From positions 1-42,413 of the forward strand of contig MNCI01011774.1 in assembly GCA_015680685.1 (NCBI GenBank): DNA of 42,413 bases. Reading direction: 5' to 3'. The translations under genes were made by a program, and so were the position numbers. This DNA is from Gnetum montanum (taxonomy: Eukaryota; Streptophyta; Gnetopsida; Gnetales; Gnetaceae). Position 1 is the first letter of the stretch. The number at the start of each line of letters is the position of its first letter. The notes beneath the pieces are model-generated. The model made no database searches. It was not told the origin of the DNA and saw nothing but the letters and a program-made list of their open reading frames with translations. Shown here in pieces: positions 8,999 to 20,268 of the stretch.

Positions 8999-10251
8999 TT
9001 AGCTAAGATACAAAGCCAATTAGAGTGCTCAAAAAATAGTGTAGAAATTGATCATTTTAAAAGAAATTATTTTGCTCATTTTACTCATGCTAAAGTAAAA
9101 ATTGATGATTCTAATGTTGTTACAAAAGACTTACTTTAATTTTCAACTATTCTTGAAGATTATAAATCACATGATGATTTTCTAGGCTTTATGGATACTA
9201 ACTTATGTGAACAAGAAAATATTAGATCATCTTAAACTATAGTTTCATGTAAAGATGAAGGTGGATTGAGCTCATTAGATACAATTAAGACATAGCATGA
9301 AGAAGTTGATGATGTTGACATGAAAGGGATAATGAAATAATTAGAAATGGTGATTAAGATCAATGAAAAACTAAACAAACTACTTAAAGGGGAATAAGAA
9401 GTGAAGAGCTACAAGATGAAGCTTGAGTCAACCGAATAAGAAAATTTAAACATAAAAGAGGAAGTTTGGCTACTAAAGAAGAATATAATAGTTAAGACTA
9501 GTCAAGCTATGTTTGATCTATTTAATAAGTTTACATGTAGCTTAGAATAGCTCAAGGATATATTTAATAATGGATGATCAAGAAATGATAAGAGGGTCTT
9601 GGCTACAAGTCTAGTTCCTTAACAAAGCCATATTCATCAAAATCATCAACTTAGAAGATAAAAGCCAAACATAGCCTCCACAATCATGTGGACTCATAGA
9701 CAAGTAAGAAATTCTTCCTATTCCAAGAATTCTAATAATCAAGTATGGTTCAATATCGATAGCCAATTGTTTGCAAGGATATGATTTTAATTATGTAATT
9801 TTAGGTCATAAAGTAAGGAATTGTAGAACCAGTGACTTCTATTAATACGGAAGTATGTGTTATTTCCATGCTACTATGCATTTTCCAAGAAATAAGAAAA
9901 CATGGTACCAAGTTTGAAGACTAATCAATAGAAGAGCTCTTCTTATTTAGTTAGGCTTAAAGAGCTCTTGCAACCCAATGATATGGTTTATTGATAGTGG
10001 TTGTTATCAATAAATGACCAATGATAAATCAAAATTTATCATACGTAAATCCATTAATGGAGGCAAGGTAAGCTTTAGCGACAAAGGTAAGAGAGTGACA
10101 AGAGGAATTGGCTTAGTCAAAATTAATAATGAGTTCCCTAAAGTTCATAATATTTATATTGTTGATGGCTTAGATTACAATTTACTGAGCTTAGGATAGT
10201 TTTTAAGAGAACGTTATAATATCCATTTCACAAATGAAAAATGTATATTAG
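8999..10251 (+). pseudogene. Copia-1 gag tail, protease and start of pre-integrase
   Basis: After a degenerate Gag-Pol spacer (8999-9900), the protease active site reads W-F-I-D-S-G-C (Asp codon 9993-9995), followed by a stop and then M-T-N-D-K-S. This is the typical Copia arrangement, in which DSG is followed within a few residues by M-T. The stretch 10014-10199 keeps the family order V-S-F-S-D-K-G, G-I-G, V-D-G-L-D-Y-N-L-L-S. The frame then continues into the pre-integrase domain and is cut at 10251 by Gypsy-1. Stops are mostly TAA or TAG where Gln would be expected. Confidence 0.8.
10247..10251. repeat. target site duplication of Gypsy-1, left copy
   Basis: ATTAG immediately precedes the 5' LTR and is repeated at 20269-20273 immediately after the 3' LTR. 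Five bases is the duplication length expected for Gypsy integrases. Confidence 0.92.
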
Positions 10252-11111
10252 TGATGAGTCATGATATCGGACCCTCAATATTAGATCCCTGATATTGGTC
10301 CCTCGATATCGGATACATGATATTGGAGGTGTTGAAGAGATATCGAGCATGCGATGTCAGAACCTATCTCATTGGCTATAAATAAGAGACAAGGGCTCTT
10401 GGTTTGGAATTTAGTTTTTAGTCCCTTAGCTGAACTCTTGAAAATTTTCCTTTCTAGAGTTAGAATTATTTCTGAGTGCCCATAGTAGGAGTCCTAAAGT
10501 GAATGGATCTTTATTTGAGCATTGTGTACCTGAGCACACCTTGTGACTGGAAATAAAGATGAACTTTATGATAAACCTTGCAACATTTAGAATAGCTTAA
10601 TTATTGCATTTTATGTTATTTACTATTATTTGATGCTTTCAATAGTTAATTGATGTTATTTCTATTGAATTGTTAATTATCAGCAAATTAGCACACTCAG
10701 CACGACCACTTCGAGCATACGTGGAACACTTGGTAACCCAGTAACGACTAGCATTTGGTAATCCCAGTAGTGTTACACTAGTTCAAGATGTGTTTGGAGA
10801 GTGGTAATGGATGCTGGTGTTAGGATATGATTTATATTAAAGTTACAAAAAATTCATTAGTTAATTAAATATTTTCATTGCACACACTTAGGAGATTAAG
10901 AGAGAAAAGATGAAAAGCATAAAAATCATTTACCTCAAGTTTACTTAATCATACAATTGTGTCTTACAAGTAAGCTTGGAAAGACAATGATTACATAACC
11001 CATCCTTGTTCTACGTAAGTTCATAAGCACTTAATCCTTGGAGTTCAACCAGATCATGTGTGAATGTTCGTATTCATATGGTTGGATGTAGGGGTACCTC
11101 ACCACTCATCA
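10252..11111 (+). repeat. Gypsy-1 5' LTR
   Basis: It begins TGATGAG and ends CTCATCA, a 7-bp inverted terminal match. A TATA box, TATAAATA, lies at 10377-10384. Upstream of it the U3 carries about five GATATC/GATATTG words in some 110 bp, which are shared with the other Gypsy LTRs here. AATAAAG near 10552 may be the polyadenylation signal. It aligns along its length with 19417-20268. Confidence 0.93.
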
Positions 11112-11112
11112 T

Positions 11113-11130
11113 TGACACCATTGTTGGGGA
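11113..11130 (+). other. Gypsy-1 primer-binding site (tRNA-Asp type, decayed)
   Basis: TGACACCATTGTTGGGGA starts two bases after the LTR. It corresponds to the plant consensus TGGCGCCGTTGCCGGGGA, complementary to the 3' end of tRNA-Asp. The differences are all transitions, as expected from decay of methylated cytosines. Gypsy-3 keeps a better copy at 41182. Confidence 0.85.
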
Positions 11131-11247
11131 TTTTTTTGTTTGTGCGTTGATTAGGACATAGGGAATCCTTTCATAATTGGAATGAACCCTTAGGGTTAGT
11201 TATCATAAAATCATTTAAAAAGAATATTGCACACTAAATAATCAATC

Positions 11248-13160
11248 ATGTCTCCTTCTTCTTATGAGAGTGCTTCACCTCCTATGTTTGACACCATGAA
11301 CAATCGGAGGCGGAGTGCACAAGATAATCCACCAGTACCCCAAAATTTTTTCTTGGTATACACTCATCCCGATGAGTATGTGCTAGAATTTACCTTTATC
11401 CTCCACCAAGATGAACAATTGCGATGGTGTGATTTAGAAGGTAACATAGTGTTACCTCTCGATTGCTCAATCCTAAGCATGCTTCTTCATGCTCTCACAC
11501 AAATTGGTATGCAACACTTACAAGTAGAGTACATTGTGCATGAACATGACTTGAGAGAGTATTGACCCATAGAGGCACAATGTCAAAGGGACCTACAATA
11601 GGAGAGACATTACAAATATCTAAAGGGAAAGTGGTCTCAAGATATCCCTTATGTCCTAAGTGAAAACGAGGGTGGTGAACCTCTCTTGGAAGGTTTTCAG
11701 CAAAATGATGTTCCTCTCATTGACTTCAGTTAAGGAGCTATGTATCAGAATCTTCACTTAACTATTCATGACCTAGGTTCTGATACCAATAGACACAAAG
11801 TGTCCAAAAAAAGAACATGAACACATGACAATGATAGAAATTCTAATCATAATCACGACTGAGACCACAACCACCAAAGAGAAGATGATAGGCTCTATCA
11901 CGGTGTTGGTCCTCCTTCCTCTCCTCCTTTATCATCTCCTTCCCCATCTCCTTCGGGATCTAAATGCAATCACAAGTGACAAGACCATGAGGATAATGGT
12001 AGGTGAAATAGAGATCATAGCCAAAATAGTCAAGAAAGGGGATGAGGGCATTCCAGATAGACACATCACGAAAGAAGAGAGAGTAAGGAACAACATAGGC
12101 ATCATAGATGCCATAGACAGTATGATCATGATGAACCCTTACTTGCAACCTGAAGTATGTTAGATATAACAGAGGCCATTAGGATTCCAACAAGGCACCA
12201 TAAGGATGGTAGGATCAAAATACTAGACATAAATAACATCCCATGATTTTAAGGGGGATACAATGCTGATCCTCAAAATCATCTACAAGAATTCCACGAT
12301 GCATATGCCTTGTAAAATATAAAAAATGAGTGGCAAAAATGAAAGTTGTTTCCACAAACATTGATCAAGGAAGTGGAAAGCTGGTACCGATCCTTAGAAC
12401 TGGAATCTATTTGTTGATGGAGTACCATGTTAGAGCTATTCAGTGATAAGTATCAAATGTAATCCTGGGTGTCCAACTTACGTAAGAAAATATAAGGATG
12501 AAAATAAGGAGGAAACAAACCATTGGATGCTACCATTGGCTGATATTTTACCTTATTACATCATTGCCTTGGCCATGGTTACTCAAAAAAGAAACAACTA
12601 TGCCATCTCGTAGATGGGCTTAGGTACGAAACATGAAGAACCCTTGGGACTTATGCCCAAGGAAGGCTATCTGAGCTCAAAGCCCACCAAATACAAAGAT
12701 TGTTGAAGCAAGTTTTCAAGGATGAAGGTGAGTTAAGAAAAAGAGAAAGTGCAAAGGAGTACAATATAGATCCTTCCCTCCAAAAGAAGGAAATTAGATT
12801 TGAAAAGATAAAGAAGAGTCACCACTTGAGGAGATGGTGAATAAAAAGACCTTTTCCATTCAAAAATTTGCATAAGAAGTATCGGCAAAGGTAGATCAAA
12901 TGTGGAACTCCCTAGATGATAGATTTCAAATGATTCTAAAAATAGTAGAGGAGTCTAGAGAACAAAGTAGTGACTAAGAGAGAAAGAAAAAGAAAGAAGC
13001 TGAGTATGCATGTAACAAAGGTAAGGGAAAAGTTGCCATCATTGAAGAGGTTGTGGATTTGAACACAGATAATGATGGTGGATGTGAAATTTGCCAATAT
13101 AAAAATCCTAAAGGATGTTTCCTAGTAGTGTCACATCTACAAGAGTTTGGGGTATNCATC
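11248..13160 (+). pseudogene. Gypsy-1 gag, broken
   Basis: ATG at 11248 opens 105 intact codons, then the frame is lost to stops and shifts. A basic, His/Asp/Arg-rich linker follows (11820-12130). The capsid (retrotrans_gag) region at about 12160-12720 is readable in pieces: G-G-Y-N-A-D-P-Q-N-H-L, F-H-D-A-Y, K-L-F-P, W-Y-R-S-L. These align segment by segment with the better-preserved Gag of Gypsy-3 (41322 on). A Cys-containing stretch near 13080-13130 is not a standard zinc knuckle. An N at 13156 with flanking 51-bp repeats disturbs the end. Confidence 0.8.
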
Positions 13161-13208
13161 CTAAAGGATGTTTCCTAGTAGTGTCACATCTACAAGAGTT
13201 TGGGGTAT
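13105..13208. other. assembly join: 51-bp perfect duplication around an N
   Basis: Positions 13105-13155 recur exactly at 13158-13208, on either side of an N at 13156. As at 8779, this is best read as two contig ends that overlap but were not merged. Confidence 0.85.
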
Positions 13209-14347
13209 ACGCACTAAATCCATGGTTAAATAGATGAAAACACCTAGAAGGTTATCTTATCCTCAAGGTAACCCAAGGTAGTTCCACCAACCCTTGACAT
13301 ATTATCTGAGTGAAGCTCCACAAAAATTGAATGAACAATATTAACAATGGAAACACCCACAATTATGGGGATTGCCACTACCATGTCAACAATACCCTTA
13401 CTGTTAACCTGACCCATACAGGTACTACTTTTAGCAACCGATCTCTCCATGTGACTCTACTAGTCACATTGCTCCTCAGCCTCACTACTAGACCCATGAG
13501 TACTATAGAACTCCTTCTCCTAGGAGTGATGTTTCACATACATACTATATTTCTCATCCGATTGCACCTCTTCCACCCTTAGCTCCACTACCACCTACTC
13601 CAACTATGCAAGGTGAGCTTCCTACCCAACCACAAAAACATAACACTACAAGGGTTGTCAATCCTCAACCTACTATTAGTTTAGACAACCGATCAAAGAA
13701 AAGGCCTTTCTTTAGGACCAACAATCCAACCAAGTCCTTACAACCACAAGAGGCTAATTCTCCAAATGCCTCACCATCATTCAAATCTTCAGAGCTTCCT
13801 TCAAACCAAAAATCACACTTAACACACATTGTCATGTTAACTCACACCATCACTAATTGGATTAAAGCTAGACATCTTCCTAGGAAATTCTCTGATCCTG
13901 GAAGTCCTCTTATATATTGCAAATCACTAGAAATGAACCTTGCAAAGCTCTTTTGGATTCAAGTTCTGGTGTTAACTTAATCTCTCAAGAAATGTACAAA
14001 GTCTGGAACCTACCTCTGCTAAAAAAGAGTAACATTCATTTAGAGTTGGCCGACTAGTCCATCACTATCCCATTAGGACTAGTGAGGACATTATCACCAT
14101 TGTTTTTGGGTGGTCATATCCAGTTGATTTCCTAATGATCAAAGTCAACAACTATAAAGGGGACTTCCCAATCATAATGGGAAGAGCATGGCTGAGTACA
14201 ATTAATGCATGCCTAGGAATACATGTTCTTTCCCTAGAAATATCAAAAGAAAATACATTTGGGAAGATTAAAAAGAAAAAGGTTGCATGCATCGCATATA
14301 GTAAAATAGGGTGTAACTATGTGCAGAAGCCCTGGTTTGTACAATGA
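13209..14347 (+). pseudogene. Gypsy-1 Gag-Pol linker and aspartic protease, broken
   Basis: A Pro/Thr/Tyr-rich linker (13250-13850) leads to the retropepsin. Its active site region reads L-L-D-S-S-S-G-V-N-L-I-S, where the family has D-T/S-G-S/A followed by V-N-L-I; an extra Ser sits between Asp and Gly. The following words I-x-L-E-L-A-D, I-P-L-G-L-V and, after a shift, P-I-I-M-G-R-A-W-L-S-T are standard for Gypsy proteases (the last is the flap/LGR region). It is inactive because of stops and at least one shift near 14120. Confidence 0.8.
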
Positions 14348-15690
14348 TTAACATTGCCTACATGAAACTAGTGTGTACAAATAACTGACATACAAAGATG
14401 CCTATATGTAATACCCACAAGATAGGAAGGCACCCAGTGGTTGATAGCTGACCTAGAGAGCAATTCAACTTTATGCATGGGACCAACTGAGAGCTTTACT
14501 TGTGCCTATATCGATAGCATAGATACATTAGAGCAAGTCCCTCGTCAACTTTCAAGTTCTAACATCAAAAATATTAATTGGGGGAAGTTGGAAATTCTTG
14601 AAGAGTTTAAGCAAGAGCCCCTTAAGTTAAAACTATTGCCCATCGGTATGGAGTATACGTTTCTCAAGAATGGAAAATCAGTAATCATTAACGCTAAGCT
14701 TGCTCCTAAACAAAAAGAAGAACTACTGAAGATGATAAAAAAATGGTCAAAAGCATTTGCTTGGTCATATTCTAAATTAAACAGAATAGATCCTAGGATA
14801 TGCCAACATAGAATCTACACTAAACCCTCTATGAAGCCTCGACAACAATCGTAGAGATGACTGAACCCAAAGCTTAAGCAAGTAGTTAAAGAAAACATTG
14901 AACAACTTTGAAAGGTTGGGTTCATTTACCCCATTGCTGATAGTTAATGGGTTAGTCCATTAGTCATTGTGCCTAAAAAGGGAGGTAAATGGAGGATGTG
15001 TATAGACTTAAGGCTATTAAACATGATAACATTTAAAGACCATTTCCCATTACCATTCTTTGACCAAGTCTTAGATAAAATTGTAGGGCATTGCTACTAT
15101 AGTTTTTTGAATGGCTATAGTGGGTACAATCAAATTTAAGTAGCATCAGAAGACCAAGCCAAGACTACATTCATGAGTCCTTGGAGGACATTTGCATATA
15201 GGCAGATGCTGTTTGGCTTATGCAATGCCCCAACAATGTTTCAATGTTTGGTTCTTAGTATATTTCAACAACAAATAGGAAATGGTATGGAGGTTTTTAT
15301 GGATGATTTTTCTACCTACTGAGAAAACTTTGAATAAGCATTGGGCCAATTAGAGCAAGTACTAAAATGATGTGTAGAAACAAACCTAAGGCTCAATTAG
15401 TAAAAAATCTACTTAATGGTCTAAGAGGGCATTGTATTAGGGCATAAAATTTTACAAACAGGGATGAAGGTAGATCCTAAAAAAATTAAGGTCATCCAAG
15501 GAATCACTCATCAACTTGAAACTATAAAAGACATCCAATCATTCCTTGGACATATTGGCTATTATAGATGCTTCATCGATAACTTTTCAAAGATTGTAAA
15601 ACCATTGGTAGAATTAACAAAAAAGGATGTACCCTTTGAATGGACTGAGAAATGTGAACTAGCTTTCCAAACCTTGAAGTAAAAGCTCAT
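14348..15690 (+). pseudogene. Gypsy-1 reverse transcriptase, broken
   Basis: The connecting segment 14441-14854 is open for 137 codons. The RT palm and fingers follow: V-G-F-I-Y-P-I, S-P-L-V-I-V-P-K-K-G-G-K-W-R-M-C-I-D-L-R-L-L-N, F-P-L-P-F, Y-S-F-L-N-G-Y-S-G-Y-N-Q-I, and F-M-D-D-F-S with M-D-D codons at 15299-15307. That is the catalytic x-D-D box. The C-terminal thumb at 15464-15682 (Q-S-F-L-G-H-I-G-Y-Y-R) is open. Roughly ten stops interrupt the domain, many TAG/TAA at expected Trp or Gln positions. Confidence 0.88.
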
Positions 15691-16110
15691 AAAAACACCC
15701 ATTCTACAAGCTTCTGGTTGATTCAAACCATTCCATATAATGACTGATGCATCCAATTTTGCTTTAGGAGATGTACTTACATAGTTAGTTGACCAAAAAT
15801 TTCTCTATTACATTCACTATGTAAGTCAAAGTATTATTGGTGCACAACTCAAATACACTACAATAGAAAAGGAGTTAATGGCTGTGGTGTTTGCACTAGA
15901 AAAATTTAGGCACTATGTATTAGGCTATAAGATATTGGTACACGTGGATCATAGTGCAATTTAGTTCGTAATGAATAAACCAATGGTAATACCTTGTATC
16001 ATATGATGGCTCATGATCTTGCAAGAGTTTGATCTTATGATGATCAATAGTAAAGGCACCAAGAATGTTATTGTTGATCATTTATCTCAGTTATGATGGA
16101 ACAACAAAGA
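15691..16110 (+). pseudogene. Gypsy-1 RNase H, broken
   Basis: The domain follows RT in the same frame. T-D-A-S-N-F-A-L-G, the start of the Gypsy RNase H with its first catalytic Asp, is readable near 15740. It is followed by Y-T-T-I-E-K-E-L-M-A-V-V-F-A-L-E-K-F-R, which holds the catalytic Glu, and by H-V-D-H-S-A-I with the second Asp. The end N-V-I-V-D-H-L-S is the usual junction to integrase. Single stops at expected Gln and Arg positions inactivate it. Confidence 0.85.
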
Positions 16111-16229
16111 GGAAAAATATCCAATTTCTGACCAGTTCCCTAATGAACTCCTCTTTGCAGGTGTAATAAACAATCAATTAACCACAAATACAAATTAGTA
16201 TAGTCACATTATTATCTATTTTTTCACAC

Positions 16230-17470
16230 AAGAAACACCACAAGGGCTATACATTAAAAAGAAACAATAGTTTCTTCATTGAGTCAAATATTTCATGGAA
16301 ATCAATGGATACCTTTACAAGATATGTTCTGATGGCTTGGTCCAATGGTGTGTTCCCAATGTAGATCAATTACAAGTTCTCCAAGATGCTCATGAGGGCC
16401 CTTGTGAGGGACATTATGCTGGGAGAATGAATAGCCATTAAAATCTTACTTGCAGGATATTATTGGCCTACATTATTCTAGGACACTCATCATTTTGTCT
16501 AATCTTGTGAGCACTACCAATGTAATGGGGGAATAACTACTAGAATGGAGGGTCCACAATAATGGATTCAACATTTAGAACCCTTCGACATATGGGGAAT
16601 TGATTTTATGGGGCCTATTACACCAATGTCCAATGGAAAATCCTACATTATTGTTGCTGTTGACTATTTTACAAAGTGGGTAGAAGCAATTGCTATTACT
16701 AATTGTACATCATCTACCGCTACACGATTTGTTCAACAACAAATCGTAAATAGGTTTGGCATGCCTCATGCACTTATTTTTGATAATGGGACACATTTTA
16801 TAGGTGTGAACTTTCAAAAATTAATGCAACACTTGGGAGTTAAGCATAAGCTAACTACACGATATCATCCTCAAACGAATGGTTAAGCCAAAGTCACCAA
16901 TAGGAAGATCACAAAAATACTGACATGAACCATTAGCAAATATAGGCGAGATTGGAGCACCAAACTAAACGATGATTTTTGGGCGTATCACTCCACATGG
17001 AAACTCCTTATAGGCTATTCTCCCTATGAGTTAGTGTATAGTAAACTTCCAACACTTCCTATCCAAGCTGAGCTCCGTACACTATCTACAACATGTGACC
17101 TTAACCTTGACCTCAATATAACACAGAAAGAATGGTTAATGAACTTTAACTTGCTTGATGAAAATTGATATGCCACCCTATCATCCAATGAACTACACAA
17201 GGCCTTTAACAAACAACATCATGACCTAAGAATTAGAAAAGTCAAATACCAACCAGGAGATAAGGTTCTGTATTGGAATCCTACACATGTGCCACAACGA
17301 ACTAAATTTCAAACATTGTGGGAAGGACCTTATATCATTCATGAAAATTTTCCTTTAGGGGCCATGACGATCTATAAACCTAAAAGCCTAGATAGGAAAT
17401 TATTGGTTAACATCTAGCAAACCAAACCTTTCCATGAGCGTAAAATGGCTAGTACTAACACTACCTCTAT
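16230..17470 (+). pseudogene. Gypsy-1 integrase, broken, catalytic Glu replaced by Lys
   Basis: The N-terminal zinc-binding region (A-H-E-G-P-C-E-G-H-Y-A-G-R) spans 16380-16530 with frame shifts. The core is open at 16608-16886. The first catalytic Asp is at 16602 (G-I-D-F-M-G-P) and the second at 16782 (F-D-N-G). The third position, normally Glu in N-G-Q-A-E, reads stop-Ala-Lys at 16884-16892, and the N-R-E-I Glu that follows is also Lys. The C-terminal GPY/F module (L-W-E-G-P-Y-I-I) is present near 17320, with no chromodomain. A shift separates it from RNase H. Confidence 0.88.
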
Positions 17471-19416
17471 TAATGGAAAACCTTGGTCATTATTTTGGAT
17501 CTCCTCCTTCCAACTCAGTCATGGGGTAGATGGCCACTAATGCTAGCGATTCTAGGCCCTCAATTTCTTTTGTCTTTTTTGTTTTACATATTTTTCATCT
17601 TTACTTGTTTTTTTTTATTTTACACTATCGTTAATATTTTTACTATTTCTTCCTCTATTACACTTTGTTTGAATTATTCTTACTCATCACATAATAAGTG
17701 CTCATGATGGTGGGTTGGACTATAATGGTGTTGATTGCTAATGTTTGGTTTTTACCTTTGACCTTTAATGTTGATGCTAAGATATGGTTTCTTTTGATAA
17801 AATAGGCAATGAGTCCATGTCATCCATTCATCCATTCAACTCTATGGTCTCCCTTTGTTTTGGAAATGTATTATCCCTTTTTCTAAGTAAAATTATTAAT
17901 AAATTTGTGGCTTGGTATTCTTAAAATCAAGGAAAGATTCAAATGGATTAAAAATGGTGTGACTTCAAGGGGATCCAACTCATTTATGCTAGACATTTTC
18001 TTGAGTACTTGGATGTTTTTCATAGGTTTTCCACCATTCTATTATAGACTAATATTAGAAAGTTGAATGAATCAAAAATTTTTGGGAATTCAAAGCACAC
18101 CCCTTGGAGATAATAAAAAAACATGGGCTAAAAGTACTAGTTATGGCATTAAAAAGACATATTACCCATGCCTGAAGGTTCCCTCTAACTAAGGCCCTTT
18201 CTTGTTTCCTGCTCCTCTGTTCTTCTCTTGTTGTAATGGTAGTTGCTTTGTAAAAGCATTATTTTTGCTTCAGGTGGATGGGTTGATCAAGTGTGTTGAT
18301 GCAAGGTCACTGGATGTGGTTAGTTTGAATCTGGATTTGGAATAAATTTTATTAAGTCACCTTAAGCACAAAATACATAAGGGACTTTACACAACCTTGA
18401 TTTTGGGGATCCCATTCCATTCTCTCTTTTCTTTCCATATTTATTTCCATATTCCACCTCATTGCTAGTTTTATGATTAGTTTATATCTTGGTTGATGCA
18501 TTATTATTCTTTGGTAAATTCTTGTGGGTAGGTTCTTAACCATTATTTCCATATGTCATTCCTAGAGCCTACATACTCTTTTGTTTGTAGGTTTGTTAGG
18601 GCATAAAGGGTATGAGCCTGCTTTGGGGGGGATCCATTAACATTCCTTTTTATGCAACTATTAATTCTTTTCCCTTAAACATTTCTTGCAATCAACTATT
18701 TCTCATTTCACCCCATCCATGACATCCATTTTTATTTTTTGTTTTATTGGCTTCACTGTTGTTATTTCTCTAATATTTCTTGTTCTTTTTTTTTCCACAT
18801 TATGGCTACCAGAGGTTAACTCTTAGTTGTGGGGGCCTATTGGAAATTTTTCCATTTCATTACTTATCTCACCCCTACACCTTGGATAGTTATTAGTTAC
18901 AAACCTCTAACCCAGTATCTACCATACCCACAACCTAGCCAATGTGCTTCATATCGAGGCAAGGTATCAATTACATTATATCTTATCTATCCTTGCTAAT
19001 TTGTGACTATGTTGTGTGTGTAGATGGTGATCACATGAACAATGGACTAGGATAGGAGGGAGCACTCAAGATGGACTAGAGCTAGAGCATTTATGCAAGG
19101 AACACGCTTAATCATGTGGCCATCGATGAACAACGGTGTGCATAATTTTGACATTAGTAGTAATGCGTCTCATTTTCTTTTCTCTCTCTCTCTCTCTCTT
19201 AAAGCTATCAAATGAGGGTCTAGATGTCATCTATGTATAGTTTTCACTGCAATGGTTATGAACACCATTGCTGTAATATGTTTGTTGATCTGTTGATCCA
19301 ACACTTTGAGTTTGTCATTCCATGTCATGGTCAGTTGTTGTTTAGTAAATAATCCCATACCTTCCCAATATTGTGTAAGGAACTTAAGGACAAGTTTTCA
19401 TTCAGTCATGGGGTTA
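17471..19416 (+). other. Gypsy-1 non-coding tail between pol and 3' LTR
   Basis: About 1.9 kb without a convincing gene. It starts with a T-rich stretch (17570-17700) whose translation is hydrophobic by composition. A G-tract lies near 18628, and a CT microsatellite at about 19178-19200. Gypsy-2 has the corresponding T-rich stretch, so the tail is an ancestral part of the family. No polypurine tract of good quality is visible right before the LTR. Confidence 0.6.
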
Positions 19417-20268
19417 TGATGAGTCATGATATCATACCCCTGACATTGGATCCCTAATATCCAACCCTTAATATCGAATACGCAATATCGAAGGTGCTGA
19501 AGCGATATCAGGCATGTGATGTTAGAACTTGTCTCATTGGCTATAAATAAGAGATAGGGGCACTTGGTTTCGTAGTTAGTTTTTAGTCCCTTAGCCAAAC
19601 TCTTGCAGTTTTTCCCTTCCAAAGTTAGAATTAATTCTGAGTTCCTACAGTAGGAGTCATAAAGTGAATGGATCTTTATTCAAGCATTGCGGACTTGAGC
19701 ATTCCTTGTGACCGAAAATAAAGATGCACTTTATGATAAAACTTGCAACATTCAAAATAGCTTAATTATTGAATTTCATGTTATTTAATATTATTTGATT
19801 CTTTCAATAGTTAATTGATGTTATGAATTGTTAATTATCAACAAATTAGCACACTCAGCACAACCACTTTGAGCATACGTGAAACACTTGGTAACCCAGT
19901 AACGACTAGCATTTGGTAATCCCAGTAGTGTTACACTAGTTTGGGATGTGTATGGAGAGTGGGAATGGATGCTGGTGTTAGGATTTGATTTATATTAAAG
20001 CTGCAAAAATACATTAGTTAATTAAATCTTTTCATTGCACACACTTAGGAGATTAAGAGAGAAAAGATAAAAAGCATAAAAATCATATACCTCAAGTTTA
20101 CTTAACCATAAAATTATGCCTTACAAGTAAGCTTGGAAAGATAATGATTGCATAACCCATCCTTGTTCTGTGTAAGTGTGTAAGCACTTAATCCTTGGAT
20201 TTTGACCAGATCATGCATGAATGCTCATATTTGTATGGTTGGATGTAGGGGTACCTCACCACTCATTA
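19417..20268 (+). repeat. Gypsy-1 3' LTR
   Basis: It starts TGATGAGTCATGATATC, as the 5' LTR does, and ends CTCATTA (one transition from CTCATCA). TATAAATA is conserved near 19542. The right edge is fixed by the ATTAG target duplication at 20269-20273. Confidence 0.92.

Larger units (their letters stand above)
10252..20268 (+). mobile_element. Gypsy-1, near full-length LTR retrotransposon (10,017 bp)
   Basis: The element has LTRs of 860 and 852 bp with TGATGAG...CTCATCA ends, a tRNA-Asp primer-binding site, and gag, protease, RT, RNase H and integrase in Ty3/Gypsy order. About 1.9 kb of non-coding DNA precedes the 3' LTR. It is flanked by a perfect 5-bp target duplication (ATTAG at 10247-10251 and 20269-20273) and sits inside Copia-1. 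The two LTRs differ at roughly 10-15% of positions by eye, so the insertion is old. All genes carry stops and shifts. The tRNA-Asp site and absence of a chromodomain suggest the Athila side of plant Gypsy elements (inference). Confidence 0.93.

Noticed and set aside
11932-12148. Two minus-strand frames of about 60 codons
   Set aside because: They are antisense to the basic linker of Gypsy-1 gag and have no independent support.
17483-17707. Hydrophobic 74-codon frame after Gypsy-1 pol as an env-like gene
   Set aside because: The hydrophobicity comes from a T-rich stretch and overlaps the end of pol in another frame. The Gypsy-2 counterpart is not conserved as protein, and there is no signal peptide or glycoprotein pattern.
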